A stretch of 64,000 nt of DNA. It comes from Poriferisodalis sp965226645. GTDB lineage: Bacteria > Actinomycetota > Acidimicrobiia > Acidimicrobiales > Poriferisodalaceae. Under the pieces are notes generated by a model. It searched no databases and was not told the DNA's origin. It saw only the letters and a list, made by a program, of their open reading frames with translations. Where the stretch lies: contig CBDDDL010000003.1 in assembly GCA_965226645.1 (NCBI GenBank), forward strand, positions 868,001 through 932,000, in the 5' to 3' direction. Positions 57,365 through 64,000 of the stretch are shown here, piece by piece. Within the stretch, counting starts at the first letter, position 1; each line of letters begins with the position of its first letter. Both the position numbers and the translations under genes were made by a program.

Positions 57365-58473
57365 CCGAGCCGCAGACCCAGGCCGCCAGTCACGGCGCCG
57401 GGTCTGCGACCTCCGCGGAGATCGCTTCCCAGCCTGGCCTTTGGCCTCGAGCCGTCGAGGTCGGGGTGTCCGCAACTGCGTTGCAGCACGAGCTGACTCG
57501 GGGGCCGACCCTGTACATCGGTTGTGGATCTACGGCTCACCTCGCACGGGCGTTGGCCTTCGCCCACCGTCGGAGTTTGCCGACGTTCGCGTGGTCCGAG
57601 GCGGCCTCGGAGATCTGGCTTGCATCGGACCCGCAGTCACCGCGCGCCCATACGGTGGTCGCCGTCTCCAGGTCGGGCGAGACCACCGAGACGATCGAAG
57701 CGTGCCGGCGAGCCGGCAGGCTGGGCTCGACGCTGATGGCCGTGACTGCAAGCCCCCACAGTCCGCTGAGCGAGGTGTGCACCGAATCCGTCGTTGTCGA
57801 CTTCGCCTCGGAGGAGTCGGTGGTGCAGACGAGATCGTTCACCAGCATGCTCCTGGCCTCCCTGGCCGCGCAGCTCACCGCGGCCGGCAGCAACGCCGCG
57901 GCCGTCTTCGAGGGGATCAGCGAGATGGGTGAGGAAGTCATCAAAGCGGCCCCGGACATGACCGAGCAGCTTGCGGATTTATCGCTCGAGTCGGTGTTCG
58001 TGCTCGGCAGTGGATTGAACGGGCAGCTGGCGCCTGAGGCCGCGCTGAAGATCAAGGAGATGTCGGCCACGTTCGCCGAAGGGTTCCCCGTCCTGGACTT
58101 CCGCCACGGACCGATCTCGCTCGCGGACCAGCGCACCGCCGCCCTCGTCCTGTGCGGCACCAGCCTCGCCCATGAGCTCGCCGTGGCAGCCGACATCGAG
58201 GCCTGCGGAGCCCGGGTGTTCACGGTGGGCCCGGACCCGCGCTGCAGCATCGAGACTCCTCGCGGCGCCTCGGAAGTATCGACTGCGGTGGCCTGCCTGA
58301 TCGTGTCCCAGCTCGCCGGTCTGCGGCGCGGCCTGGCCAAGGGCCTAGACCCGGACGCCCCGCTCGGGGTTCACGCCCATGTGGAACTGAATCCCACGAC
58401 GGGACAGACCCCTTTGGGCGAAGACACCCGCCAGGGTACGGGTATCCTTGCAGACACATATGAGCAGCAATGA
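57361..58473 (+). CDS. Double-SIS-domain sugar isomerase/deaminase (AgaS/GlmS-like)
   Basis: A 370-residue protein with two SIS domains. The phosphosugar-binding Ser/Thr motif is SRSGETTET in the first; the second includes LGSGLNGQLAPEAALKIKEM and the EGFPVLDFRHGPIS segment typical of GlmS-like and AgaS-like enzymes. These convert amino-sugar 6-phosphates to keto-sugar phosphates with release of ammonia. There is no glutaminase domain, so a catabolic deaminase/isomerase is more likely than GlmS itself. GTG at 57361 overlaps the mini-ORF stop. It acts logically after the NagA-type deacetylase encoded two genes downstream. Confidence 0.82.
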   Translation: MTEPQTQAASHGAGSATSAEIASQPGLWPRAVEVGVSATALQHELTRGPTLYIGCGSTAHLARALAFAHRRSLPTFAWSEAASEIWLASDPQSPRAHTVVAVSRSGETTETIEACRRAGRLGSTLMAVTASPHSPLSEVCTESVVVDFASEESVVQTRSFTSMLLASLAAQLTAAGSNAAAVFEGISEMGEEVIKAAPDMTEQLADLSLESVFVLGSGLNGQLAPEAALKIKEMSATFAEGFPVLDFRHGPISLADQRTAALVLCGTSLAHELAVAADIEACGARVFTVGPDPRCSIETPRGASEVSTAVACLIVSQLAGLRRGLAKGLDPDAPLGVHAHVELNPTTGQTPLGEDTRQGTGILADTYEQQ

Positions 58474-59387
58474 TCAAACTCGTGCATCAGCGTCCGGTGT
58501 ACATGGTGGCGTTCGACCATCGCCGCAGCCTCCGGCGTTCTTTGAGCGCCATCGGAGCCAATACTGGGCCGGCACACCTCAGTGAGCTGAAGCAGATCGT
58601 CTGGCAGGGCCTGAAGACGGCGCTGCCAGACGTTGCCGAGGACGCCGACGTTGCCGTACTCATCGACCGCGGCAACGAGCGCATCGGGCGTGAAGCCGAC
58701 TCGGCCGGCGTCCGGGTCGCCCTCGCCCTGGAGGAGTCAGGAGGCGACACGCTCCGCCCCGACGCGGCAGCCGCCGTCCTGCGTCGGGAGCTGCTCGCGC
58801 TCCGAGGAGGGTTCGGGAAGGTGCTGATGCGATGGCATCCCTGCGATCCCGATACCAGGAAGCGGCGGCAACTGGTTGCGCTGCGCGATATCAACGACGT
58901 CATCTCAGACTCCGGCGCTGAACTCCTGTTGGAGCTGCTGATCCGCCCCAGGCCGCACGACGGGCTGGACGAGTCGTCGTCGCGGCTGCACACGGACGGC
59001 GTGCTTGCGGGCCTCCAGCGGGCGGCCGCGGAGGAGATCCTGAGCTCGGGGATCTCGCCCGCGTTGTGGAAGATGGAGGGCCATTCCAACGCGCAGGAGG
59101 CTGCCCGCCTGGATGCGCTCGTGGCATCGGCCCGCCCGGACGCGGGGATTCTCATCTTGGGGGGAGGATCCGACATCGGCAGGCTGCGGCAGGCGTTTTC
59201 CTGCCGAGACGGCAACGAGCACTATCGGGGTTTCGCCGTCGGTCGCTCCATCTGGCAGGAGCCAATCCTGGCGCTGTGCAACCGCGAGGCCACCCAGACC
59301 GAGGCTGAAGCAAGGATCGGTGACAACTTCCTCGCTGTCGTCGACGCCTTCGAGTCGGCTGACCGAGCCCGGGTGGGGCAATGCTGA
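58470..59387 (+). CDS. DUF2090-type class I aldolase-like protein
   Basis: A 305-residue TIM-barrel protein. VYMVAFDHRRSL near the start and the candidate Schiff-base Lys in ALWKMEG match the DUF2090 family, which occurs as the C-terminal half of IolC proteins and as stand-alone aldolases for keto-sugar phosphates. GGGSDIGRLRQ near the end fits a phosphate-binding loop. It overlaps the SIS gene by four bases (ATGA). In this operon it may split the keto-sugar (bis)phosphate made from the amino sugar, in the way tagatose-bisphosphate aldolase does; the exact substrate is inference. Confidence 0.72.
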   Translation: MIKLVHQRPVYMVAFDHRRSLRRSLSAIGANTGPAHLSELKQIVWQGLKTALPDVAEDADVAVLIDRGNERIGREADSAGVRVALALEESGGDTLRPDAAAAVLRRELLALRGGFGKVLMRWHPCDPDTRKRRQLVALRDINDVISDSGAELLLELLIRPRPHDGLDESSSRLHTDGVLAGLQRAAAEEILSSGISPALWKMEGHSNAQEAARLDALVASARPDAGILILGGGSDIGRLRQAFSCRDGNEHYRGFAVGRSIWQEPILALCNREATQTEAEARIGDNFLAVVDAFESADRARVGQC

Positions 59388-59469
59388 AGGGCGTCGTCCC
59401 GTCGAAGGGGTCGTCCCCCGGGTCGCGATCACAACACGTTGTCGAGGAACGCACCGGGGGCCGAGCGAC

Positions 59470-61569
59470 ATGCGCCTAGCCGCCATGTTGCCGAACGGAC
59501 GGGGTGGGCTCTACTGCGGCCGCATCGTCGTCGCCTCCGGCCGCATCGTCGAGGTGGGTCCGCTGCCCGGCAGCGGCCCGGATGGCGACGCGGATCTGGA
59601 CTTCACCCCCCACGTGGCCTTGCCCGGATTCGTCGACCTGCAACTGAACGGTGCCTTCGGCCACGACATCACGACCGACCCCTCGAAGATGTGGTCGATC
59701 GGCGAGCGGCTCCTGAGCCATGGCGTGACCGCATTCCTACCCACGGTCATAACCTCACCCCCTCAGCAGCGACAAGCCGCCTATGACGCGATTAGATCCC
59801 GGCCGGCCGGGTATCGGGGCGCGATGCCGCTCGGCCTGCACATCGAGGGGCCCGAGCTCGCGCCCGACTACGCGGGCGCCCATCCGCGCACCGAACTCGT
59901 AAGCGGCTCTGAAGGACTCTCAGTCGAGTTCCTCCGCGAGGCGGATGTAGTGGCTCTTGTGACCATCGCCCCCGAGGTGGAGGGTGCATCGAACTCGATC
60001 GCGCGGCTGGTCGAGGCGGGGATCGCTGTTTCGCTCGGACACACAGGCGCAACTGCGGCACAGGCGTCCGCCGCGCTCGACGCGGGAGCGTCGGGACTAA
60101 CCCATGTTTTCAACGGGATGGGGCCGCTGCATCACCGTGAGGTGGGCGCGGCTGGTGCTGGGCTACTGCACTCCCAAGCCTATGTCTCGCTTATCGCCGA
60201 TGATCATCACCTCAGCGAGGAAGCCATCCAGATCGCTTGGCGCCTGGCCGGACCCGGCCGCATCTTCCTGGTGACCGACGCGATGGCCGGCATGGGCGCG
60301 CCGACTGGTACCTACCGCATCGGAAGCGAGATCGTCGAGTGCGGTGAAGCGGCCCGTAACGGCGATGGAAGCCTCGCCGGCTCGTTGCTCACGATGCCAG
60401 AGGCGGTCCGGCAGGTGCAGAGAGTCACCGGCGCCACATGGGATGAGCTGGCCGCGGTCGCATCGACGAACCCCGCCGATCTACTCGGCGACACCGAACG
60501 CGGCCGCTTCTCACCAGGCCGCCGGGCCGATATCGCCATCGTGGACGCGCAGCTTCATCCGGTAGCCACCATGCTCGAAGGAAGGATCGCATACCGCCGG
60601 ACCGAGCGCATCAATGTCCCCCAATCCCCATCGCCAAACACAAGCTTTGAATCCGAAGCGCTCTCATCTGCCGCCATCGGCGTCGACATCGGCGGCACCG
60701 CCTTCAAGGCAGCGGTCTACAACGGCACGGGGCTGGGCCGAGTGCTGCGGGGACGCACAGGGCCCGACAAGCCGGCTGCTGCGGTCCTGGCAGCCATCCG
60801 TGAAGCGATCGACGAACTCGTGTGCACCGCGGAGGGTGCCGACGTCCGTGGAGTCGGGATTGGTTGTGCGGGCATCGTGGACGGTCCATCCGGCGTAGTG
60901 ATTGAAGCGACGAATCTGGGGTGGCGCGATATCGACGTGTCCGCCGCGGTGGGGCGGGGTCTTGGGCTGCCAGTCGTGCTGGACCATGACGCCTACCTCG
61001 GGGCCCGAGCCGAGTGGGAAACAGGCCGCGGCGTGGGCGCTGCGTCGATGTTGTACGTGTCTGTCGGAACGGGCGTGGCTTCGCGCCACTTCACTGTCGC
61101 TGGCACCGAGCGCGGCGGCTCGCAACTGGCAGGCGAGATGGGATTCGTACCGGTCGGCAGCGACAGCCGCCCCCTCGAGTGGGTGGCATCCGGGCGAGCC
61201 ATCAGCGATGCCTACCGTCGAGAGACGGGACAAGCCCTCGGCGTCCCGCAGATCGTGGCCTCATTGTCCGAGGATCCCGTCGCGGCGCGGGTCTGGTCCA
61301 CCGCCATGGACGCGCTGGCCCACGGCCTCGCCACAGCCGTGTGTTTCAGCGATCCAGAGATAGTGGTCTTAGGAGGTGGGCTTTCCAAAGCAGGCCGACA
61401 TCTCCTAGAGGCTGTAGGTCCGCGGCTTGAGGCTCTCCTAGCGCCATTGCGGCCGCCACCTCCGGTCGCCCTCGCTGCCCACGGAGATCTCAGCGGAGTG
61501 GTCGGAGCTGCGCTGCACGCCGGTCTCTGGACCAACCGATCAACACAGAGCTTGCATTCCCGGCTCTAG
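59470..61569 (+). CDS. Fused N-acetylhexosamine-6-phosphate deacetylase (NagA) and ROK-family kinase
   Basis: A 699-residue bifunctional protein. Residues 1-375 are NagA-like: metal and substrate residues His124 and Glu126 (HIEGPEL), His191 (LGHTG), His212 (THVFNGM) and catalytic Asp270 (VTDAM). Residues from about 402 are a ROK kinase: phosphate loop GVDIGGTAFK (Asp406), catalytic Asp507 (DHDAYLGA) and GTG-type loop VSVGTGVA. The usual ROK zinc motif CXCGXXGC and its preceding His are absent; the region reads GEMGFVPVGSDSRPLEW. The two activities would phosphorylate an N-acetyl amino sugar and then remove the acetyl group. ATG at 59470 starts just before the NagA domain; the frame is open further up, in the shadow of the preceding gene. 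Confidence 0.83.
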   Translation: MRLAAMLPNGRGGLYCGRIVVASGRIVEVGPLPGSGPDGDADLDFTPHVALPGFVDLQLNGAFGHDITTDPSKMWSIGERLLSHGVTAFLPTVITSPPQQRQAAYDAIRSRPAGYRGAMPLGLHIEGPELAPDYAGAHPRTELVSGSEGLSVEFLREADVVALVTIAPEVEGASNSIARLVEAGIAVSLGHTGATAAQASAALDAGASGLTHVFNGMGPLHHREVGAAGAGLLHSQAYVSLIADDHHLSEEAIQIAWRLAGPGRIFLVTDAMAGMGAPTGTYRIGSEIVECGEAARNGDGSLAGSLLTMPEAVRQVQRVTGATWDELAAVASTNPADLLGDTERGRFSPGRRADIAIVDAQLHPVATMLEGRIAYRRTERINVPQSPSPNTSFESEALSSAAIGVDIGGTAFKAAVYNGTGLGRVLRGRTGPDKPAAAVLAAIREAIDELVCTAEGADVRGVGIGCAGIVDGPSGVVIEATNLGWRDIDVSAAVGRGLGLPVVLDHDAYLGARAEWETGRGVGAASMLYVSVGTGVASRHFTVAGTERGGSQLAGEMGFVPVGSDSRPLEWVASGRAISDAYRRETGQALGVPQIVASLSEDPVAARVWSTAMDALAHGLATAVCFSDPEIVVLGGGLSKAGRHLLEAVGPRLEALLAPLRPPPPVALAAHGDLSGVVGAALHAGLWTNRSTQSLHSRL

Positions 61570-61600
61570 AGCCGCGCGGGTTCAGAGAGGTTCGAGTGCG

Positions 61601-62409
61601 ATGACCACTATCAGAGCCGCCGCGGTGGCCGCGGTCGCTGACCGCCTGGTGGGCAGAAGTCTGGACGAGCTGCTGGAGGATCCCGGCGCGATCAACCGGG
61701 AACTCACCTGGGACAGCCAGCTGCGGTGGCTGGGTCCCGACAAGGGCGTGATTCACATGGCAGTGGGCGCGGTCATGAACGCAGTCTGGGACCTGCGCTC
61801 CAAGCGCGAACGACGTCCGCTGTGGGCCACGCTGGGCCACCTAGAGCCAGCCGAGGTCGTTGCTCTAGTCGATTGGACCTACCTGGCGGACTTCCTGGAC
61901 CCAGCACACGCCCGGGAGATGTTTGAGGAGCGCCGCAGCGAGCGCGACAGCCGCATCGCTGATCTGCACCGTGACGGCCTCGCCGCGTACACAACCTCTC
62001 CAGCGACCAGAGGCGGCTCGCCAACCCCACGATGGCCAAACAGCTGCTGCAACTTGGGGGCGCCCAGATCCTGCAGATCGACGCGACCAGAGTTGCCGGC
62101 GTTCACGACCTGGTCGCCATGATCCTGCTAGCTGCCCACGCAGAAGTCGACGTAAGTCCCCACGCCGGGGGCGTCGGCCTGTGCGAGGCCGTCCAGCACT
62201 TCGCCTTCTTCAACGCCGTCAGCGTCGCCGCCGACCCGTCTCGACTGGCGCTCGAATACGTAGACCACCTCCACGAGCACATGGCCCAGCCTGTGGAGTT
62301 CACAGCGGGCTGCTACCGGCTGCCCACCCAGCCCGGTGCGGGAACCGCCTTCCGTCCCGCCACAGCAGACTCCTTCGCGTACCCGGAGGGCGCACATTGG
62401 CGGGAATGA
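61601..62409 (+). pseudogene. L-fuconate dehydratase with internal deletions
   Basis: Recognisable pieces of the enolase-superfamily L-fuconate dehydratase: LVGRSLDELLEDPG, DSQLRWLGPDKGVIH, AVMNAVWDL and AAYTTSP in the first frame; then MAKQLLQLGGAQILQIDATR, SPHAGGVGLCEAVQHFAFF and EYVDHLHEHM in another. About 75 residues are missing after the first codons and about 200 between YTTSP and AKQLLQ. The lost middle holds the catalytic Lys and the metal-binding Asp/Glu residues, so the gene is dead. It lies 31 bases behind the NagA-ROK gene, at the end of the operon. Confidence 0.82.
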
Positions 62410-62465
62410 CCGGCGCGACCGCTCAACTTCCAATGCATCTCCCAATGGACGGACGGACCCGGCTG

Positions 62466-63299
62466 CTACGTGAGGCTGTACCACTCGCGGGCAGTGCCCT
62501 CGAATAGCTGGCTTCGCTCGTGGTCGCTCAGTCCTGTCGTCATAGCGTCAGCGGAGTCGGTGACTTCGTGGTAGGTGGCGGCGAGCAGGCAGACGGGCCA
62601 GTCCGAGCCGAACATCGTCCTGTCGGGACCGAAGCATTCCAGTACGACATCGGAGACGAGCGTGAGGTCCGTTGGGGTCCAGGCCGCCCAGTCGGCTTCT
62701 GTGACTAGGCCGGAGAGTTTGCAGGCGACGTGCTCGAAGCCGGCGAGGGTTCGGATGGATCGGGTCCAGTTCGTGAGGTCTGAGCCGATGGGCGGCTTCG
62801 CGCAGTGGTCCAGCACGAGGCGGGTGGCGTCGTGTGTGGCTTGGGCCAAGTTGATGGCGGAGGCGAGTTGGTGGGGCTTGACGAGCAGGTCGTACGTGAG
62901 CCCGCGGCGGCCGAGAGCGCGCACCGATTCCACAACTGGATTGGTGCTCAGCCAGTTCGGGTCGGCCTCGGACTCGGCCTGGTGGCGGACTCCGACAAGG
63001 AGCTCGTCGCCGTGGGAGGTGGCAAGCTCGTCGAGTTGGCGGTTCACGTCATTGTGGAGATCTAGCCACCCCACCACCCCAGCGATCAGCGGGTCGGCGG
63101 CGGCCACCGACAGCATCTCGAGGGTCTCGTCGATGATGGGCTCGGTTTGAACCACGATGGTGGCTTCTACTGGGGTGCCTTCGATGGCGGCTCGCAGATC
63201 CCCAGTGTCGAAGGGGCGGTTGATGGGCCAACTCTGGTCCATCCAGGTCTGGGGCCGCACCGACGGATCCCAGAGATGGTGGTGGGCGTCAATCCACAT
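62466..63299 (-). CDS. Amidohydrolase_2-family lactonase, L-fuconolactonase-like
   Basis: A 277-residue TIM-barrel hydrolase. Metal- and substrate-site motifs: DAHHHLWDP near the start, VLDHCAKPP in the middle and the Asp of MFGSDWPVC near the end, all typical of the fuconolactonase group, which opens L-fucono-lactone to L-fuconate. Start at ATG 63299, because MWIDAHHH is the normal N-terminus; it overlaps the stop of the upstream reductase gene. With that reductase it makes the first two steps of the non-phosphorylative L-fucose pathway, whose third enzyme is the broken gene at 61601-62409. Confidence 0.85.
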   Translation of the reverse strand: MWIDAHHHLWDPSVRPQTWMDQSWPINRPFDTGDLRAAIEGTPVEATIVVQTEPIIDETLEMLSVAAADPLIAGVVGWLDLHNDVNRQLDELATSHGDELLVGVRHQAESEADPNWLSTNPVVESVRALGRRGLTYDLLVKPHQLASAINLAQATHDATRLVLDHCAKPPIGSDLTNWTRSIRTLAGFEHVACKLSGLVTEADWAAWTPTDLTLVSDVVLECFGPDRTMFGSDWPVCLLAATYHEVTDSADAMTTGLSDHERSQLFEGTAREWYSLT

Positions 63300-64000
63300 C
63301 GTCTGCCCCTTTGATGATCTCGTCGAGCGCGGTCCACAGGTCATCGGGCAGACCGGCGTGGGTGTGGGACCAGTTCTCGGCGGCCTCAGCTTGGCTGCGG
63401 GCCCCGAGCAGCACAGTGCCTACGGCTGGATGGCGGACGACGAACTGGACCGCGGCCGCGGCAAGCGGCACGCCGAAGTCGTCACACGCCGCTTGGAGTT
63501 GGCGGGCCCGCGACACGATCTCCGCTGAGGCGACTGCGTAGTCGAAGTGGGGATTGGTCTCGACGGCGGCGAGTATTCCGGAGTTGTAGACGCCTGCAGC
63601 TATCACATGGACCCCTCGGGCCATGGCGGCGCTGAAGAGTGCCCGATCAGCGGATCGGTCCAGCAGCGTGTAGCGGCCCGCGATGAGCACCGCGTCGATG
63701 TCGGTGTCGGTCACGAACTGGGTAGGGAGCTTGGGTTCGTTCATTCCCACGCCCACTGCTCCGATCACACCCTCATCACGTAGGCGTTCCAGAGCCGGGT
63801 AGGCCTCGTCCAGGGCCTGGCGGGCGTGACGGTCGGGGTCGTGGATGAACACGACATCGATGTAGGAGCGGCCCAGTCGCTTCAGGCTCGCCTCCAAAGA
63901 CCGGCGCACCCCGTCAGCGGAGAAGTCCCACATGGTCGCGCCGCTGCTACCGGCGAACATGTCGCCTGCGGGCCTCGGCGCGATCTCATCAATGATGCGG
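63289..64000 (-). CDS. Aldo/keto reductase, L-fucose/D-threo-aldose dehydrogenase-like (5' end outside window)
   Basis: The visible 236 residues run off the right edge, so the N-terminal part with the active-site Asp and Tyr is missing. The rest shows the AKR barrel: GVRRSLEASLKRLGRSYID, the catalytic His motif VVFIHDPD, and the cofactor-side VGTVLLGARSQAEAAEN. The pattern FSADGVRRSLEASL followed by VFIHDPD fits the D-threo-aldose/L-fucose dehydrogenase subgroup. The stop overlaps the start of the lactonase gene, so the two are translated together. Confidence 0.8.
   Translation of the reverse strand, partial: RIIDEIAPRPAGDMFAGSSGATMWDFSADGVRRSLEASLKRLGRSYIDVVFIHDPDRHARQALDEAYPALERLRDEGVIGAVGVGMNEPKLPTQFVTDTDIDAVLIAGRYTLLDRSADRALFSAAMARGVHVIAAGVYNSGILAAVETNPHFDYAVASAEIVSRARQLQAACDDFGVPLAAAAVQFVVRHPAVGTVLLGARSQAEAAENWSHTHAGLPDDLWTALDEIIKGADDVD

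Noticed and set aside
59113..61569. 818-residue version of the NagA-ROK protein starting at 59113
   Set aside because: The first 119 residues overlap the aldolase gene in another frame and are Arg/Pro/Ser-rich; the NagA domain begins just after the ATG at 59470.

Overview
This GC-rich window looks like the accessory part of an actinobacterial genome. GTG and TTG starts are frequent, several large proteins carry cell-wall-binding repeat 2 (CWB2) domains, and the sugar genes have actinobacterial character. Membership of Acidimicrobiia, perhaps a host-associated marine lineage, is inference from this combination and was not tested.

Layout. 1-465: 3' end of an M16-type peptidase gene. 495-9777: two tandem paralogous surface proteins on the minus strand (signal peptide, three CWB2 repeats, four Calx-beta repeats, a five-repeat WSDG module, cadherin-like ends). 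9879-13930: a mobile-element nest, in which a group II intron sits inside an IS3-family transposase gene, next to an IS1380-family fragment. 14055-17789: a decayed Calx-beta fragment and a third CWB2/Calx-beta/WSDG protein. 17959-20340: a soluble GAF-PAS-histidine kinase-receiver-winged-helix protein. 20341-26853: four IS1380-family copies joined by CTTAG, one interrupted by an IS30-like element; only the last copy has an intact transposase. 27001-34721: a giant cadherin/Ig-like protein with C-terminal CWB2 repeats and an apparent frameshift beside a 9-G tract. 35053-42777: a 2574-residue secreted protein with 35 WSDG repeats in seven groups of five. 43096-49131: a CWB2 gene truncated by an IS1182-family element, then a trypsin-like peptidase gene truncated by that element and split by an IS21-family element.

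50482-64000 is a sugar-catabolism region. It has a fucU-like mutarotase, a LacI-family regulator, a CUT1-type ABC transporter without its own ATPase, a Gfo/Idh/MocA protein, a double-SIS isomerase/deaminase, a DUF2090-type aldolase and a NagA-ROK kinase fusion. These are followed by a wrecked L-fuconate dehydratase gene and, on the other strand, an L-fuconolactonase-like amidohydrolase and an aldo/keto reductase. A LacI-type palindrome precedes both fucU and the transporter operon, so one regulator probably controls both. The content suggests uptake and use of an N-acetylated amino sugar together with (now damaged) non-phosphorylative L-fucose breakdown, as would suit growth on host or mucin-like glycans.

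The strongest new-looking signals are: the WSDG module that always comes in fives; a conserved hairpin hiding the ribosome-binding site of the IS1380 transposases, with a compensatory base change; a 36-codon ORF bridging two genes by 4-base overlaps; and the NagA-ROK fusion whose kinase half has lost the usual zinc motif.
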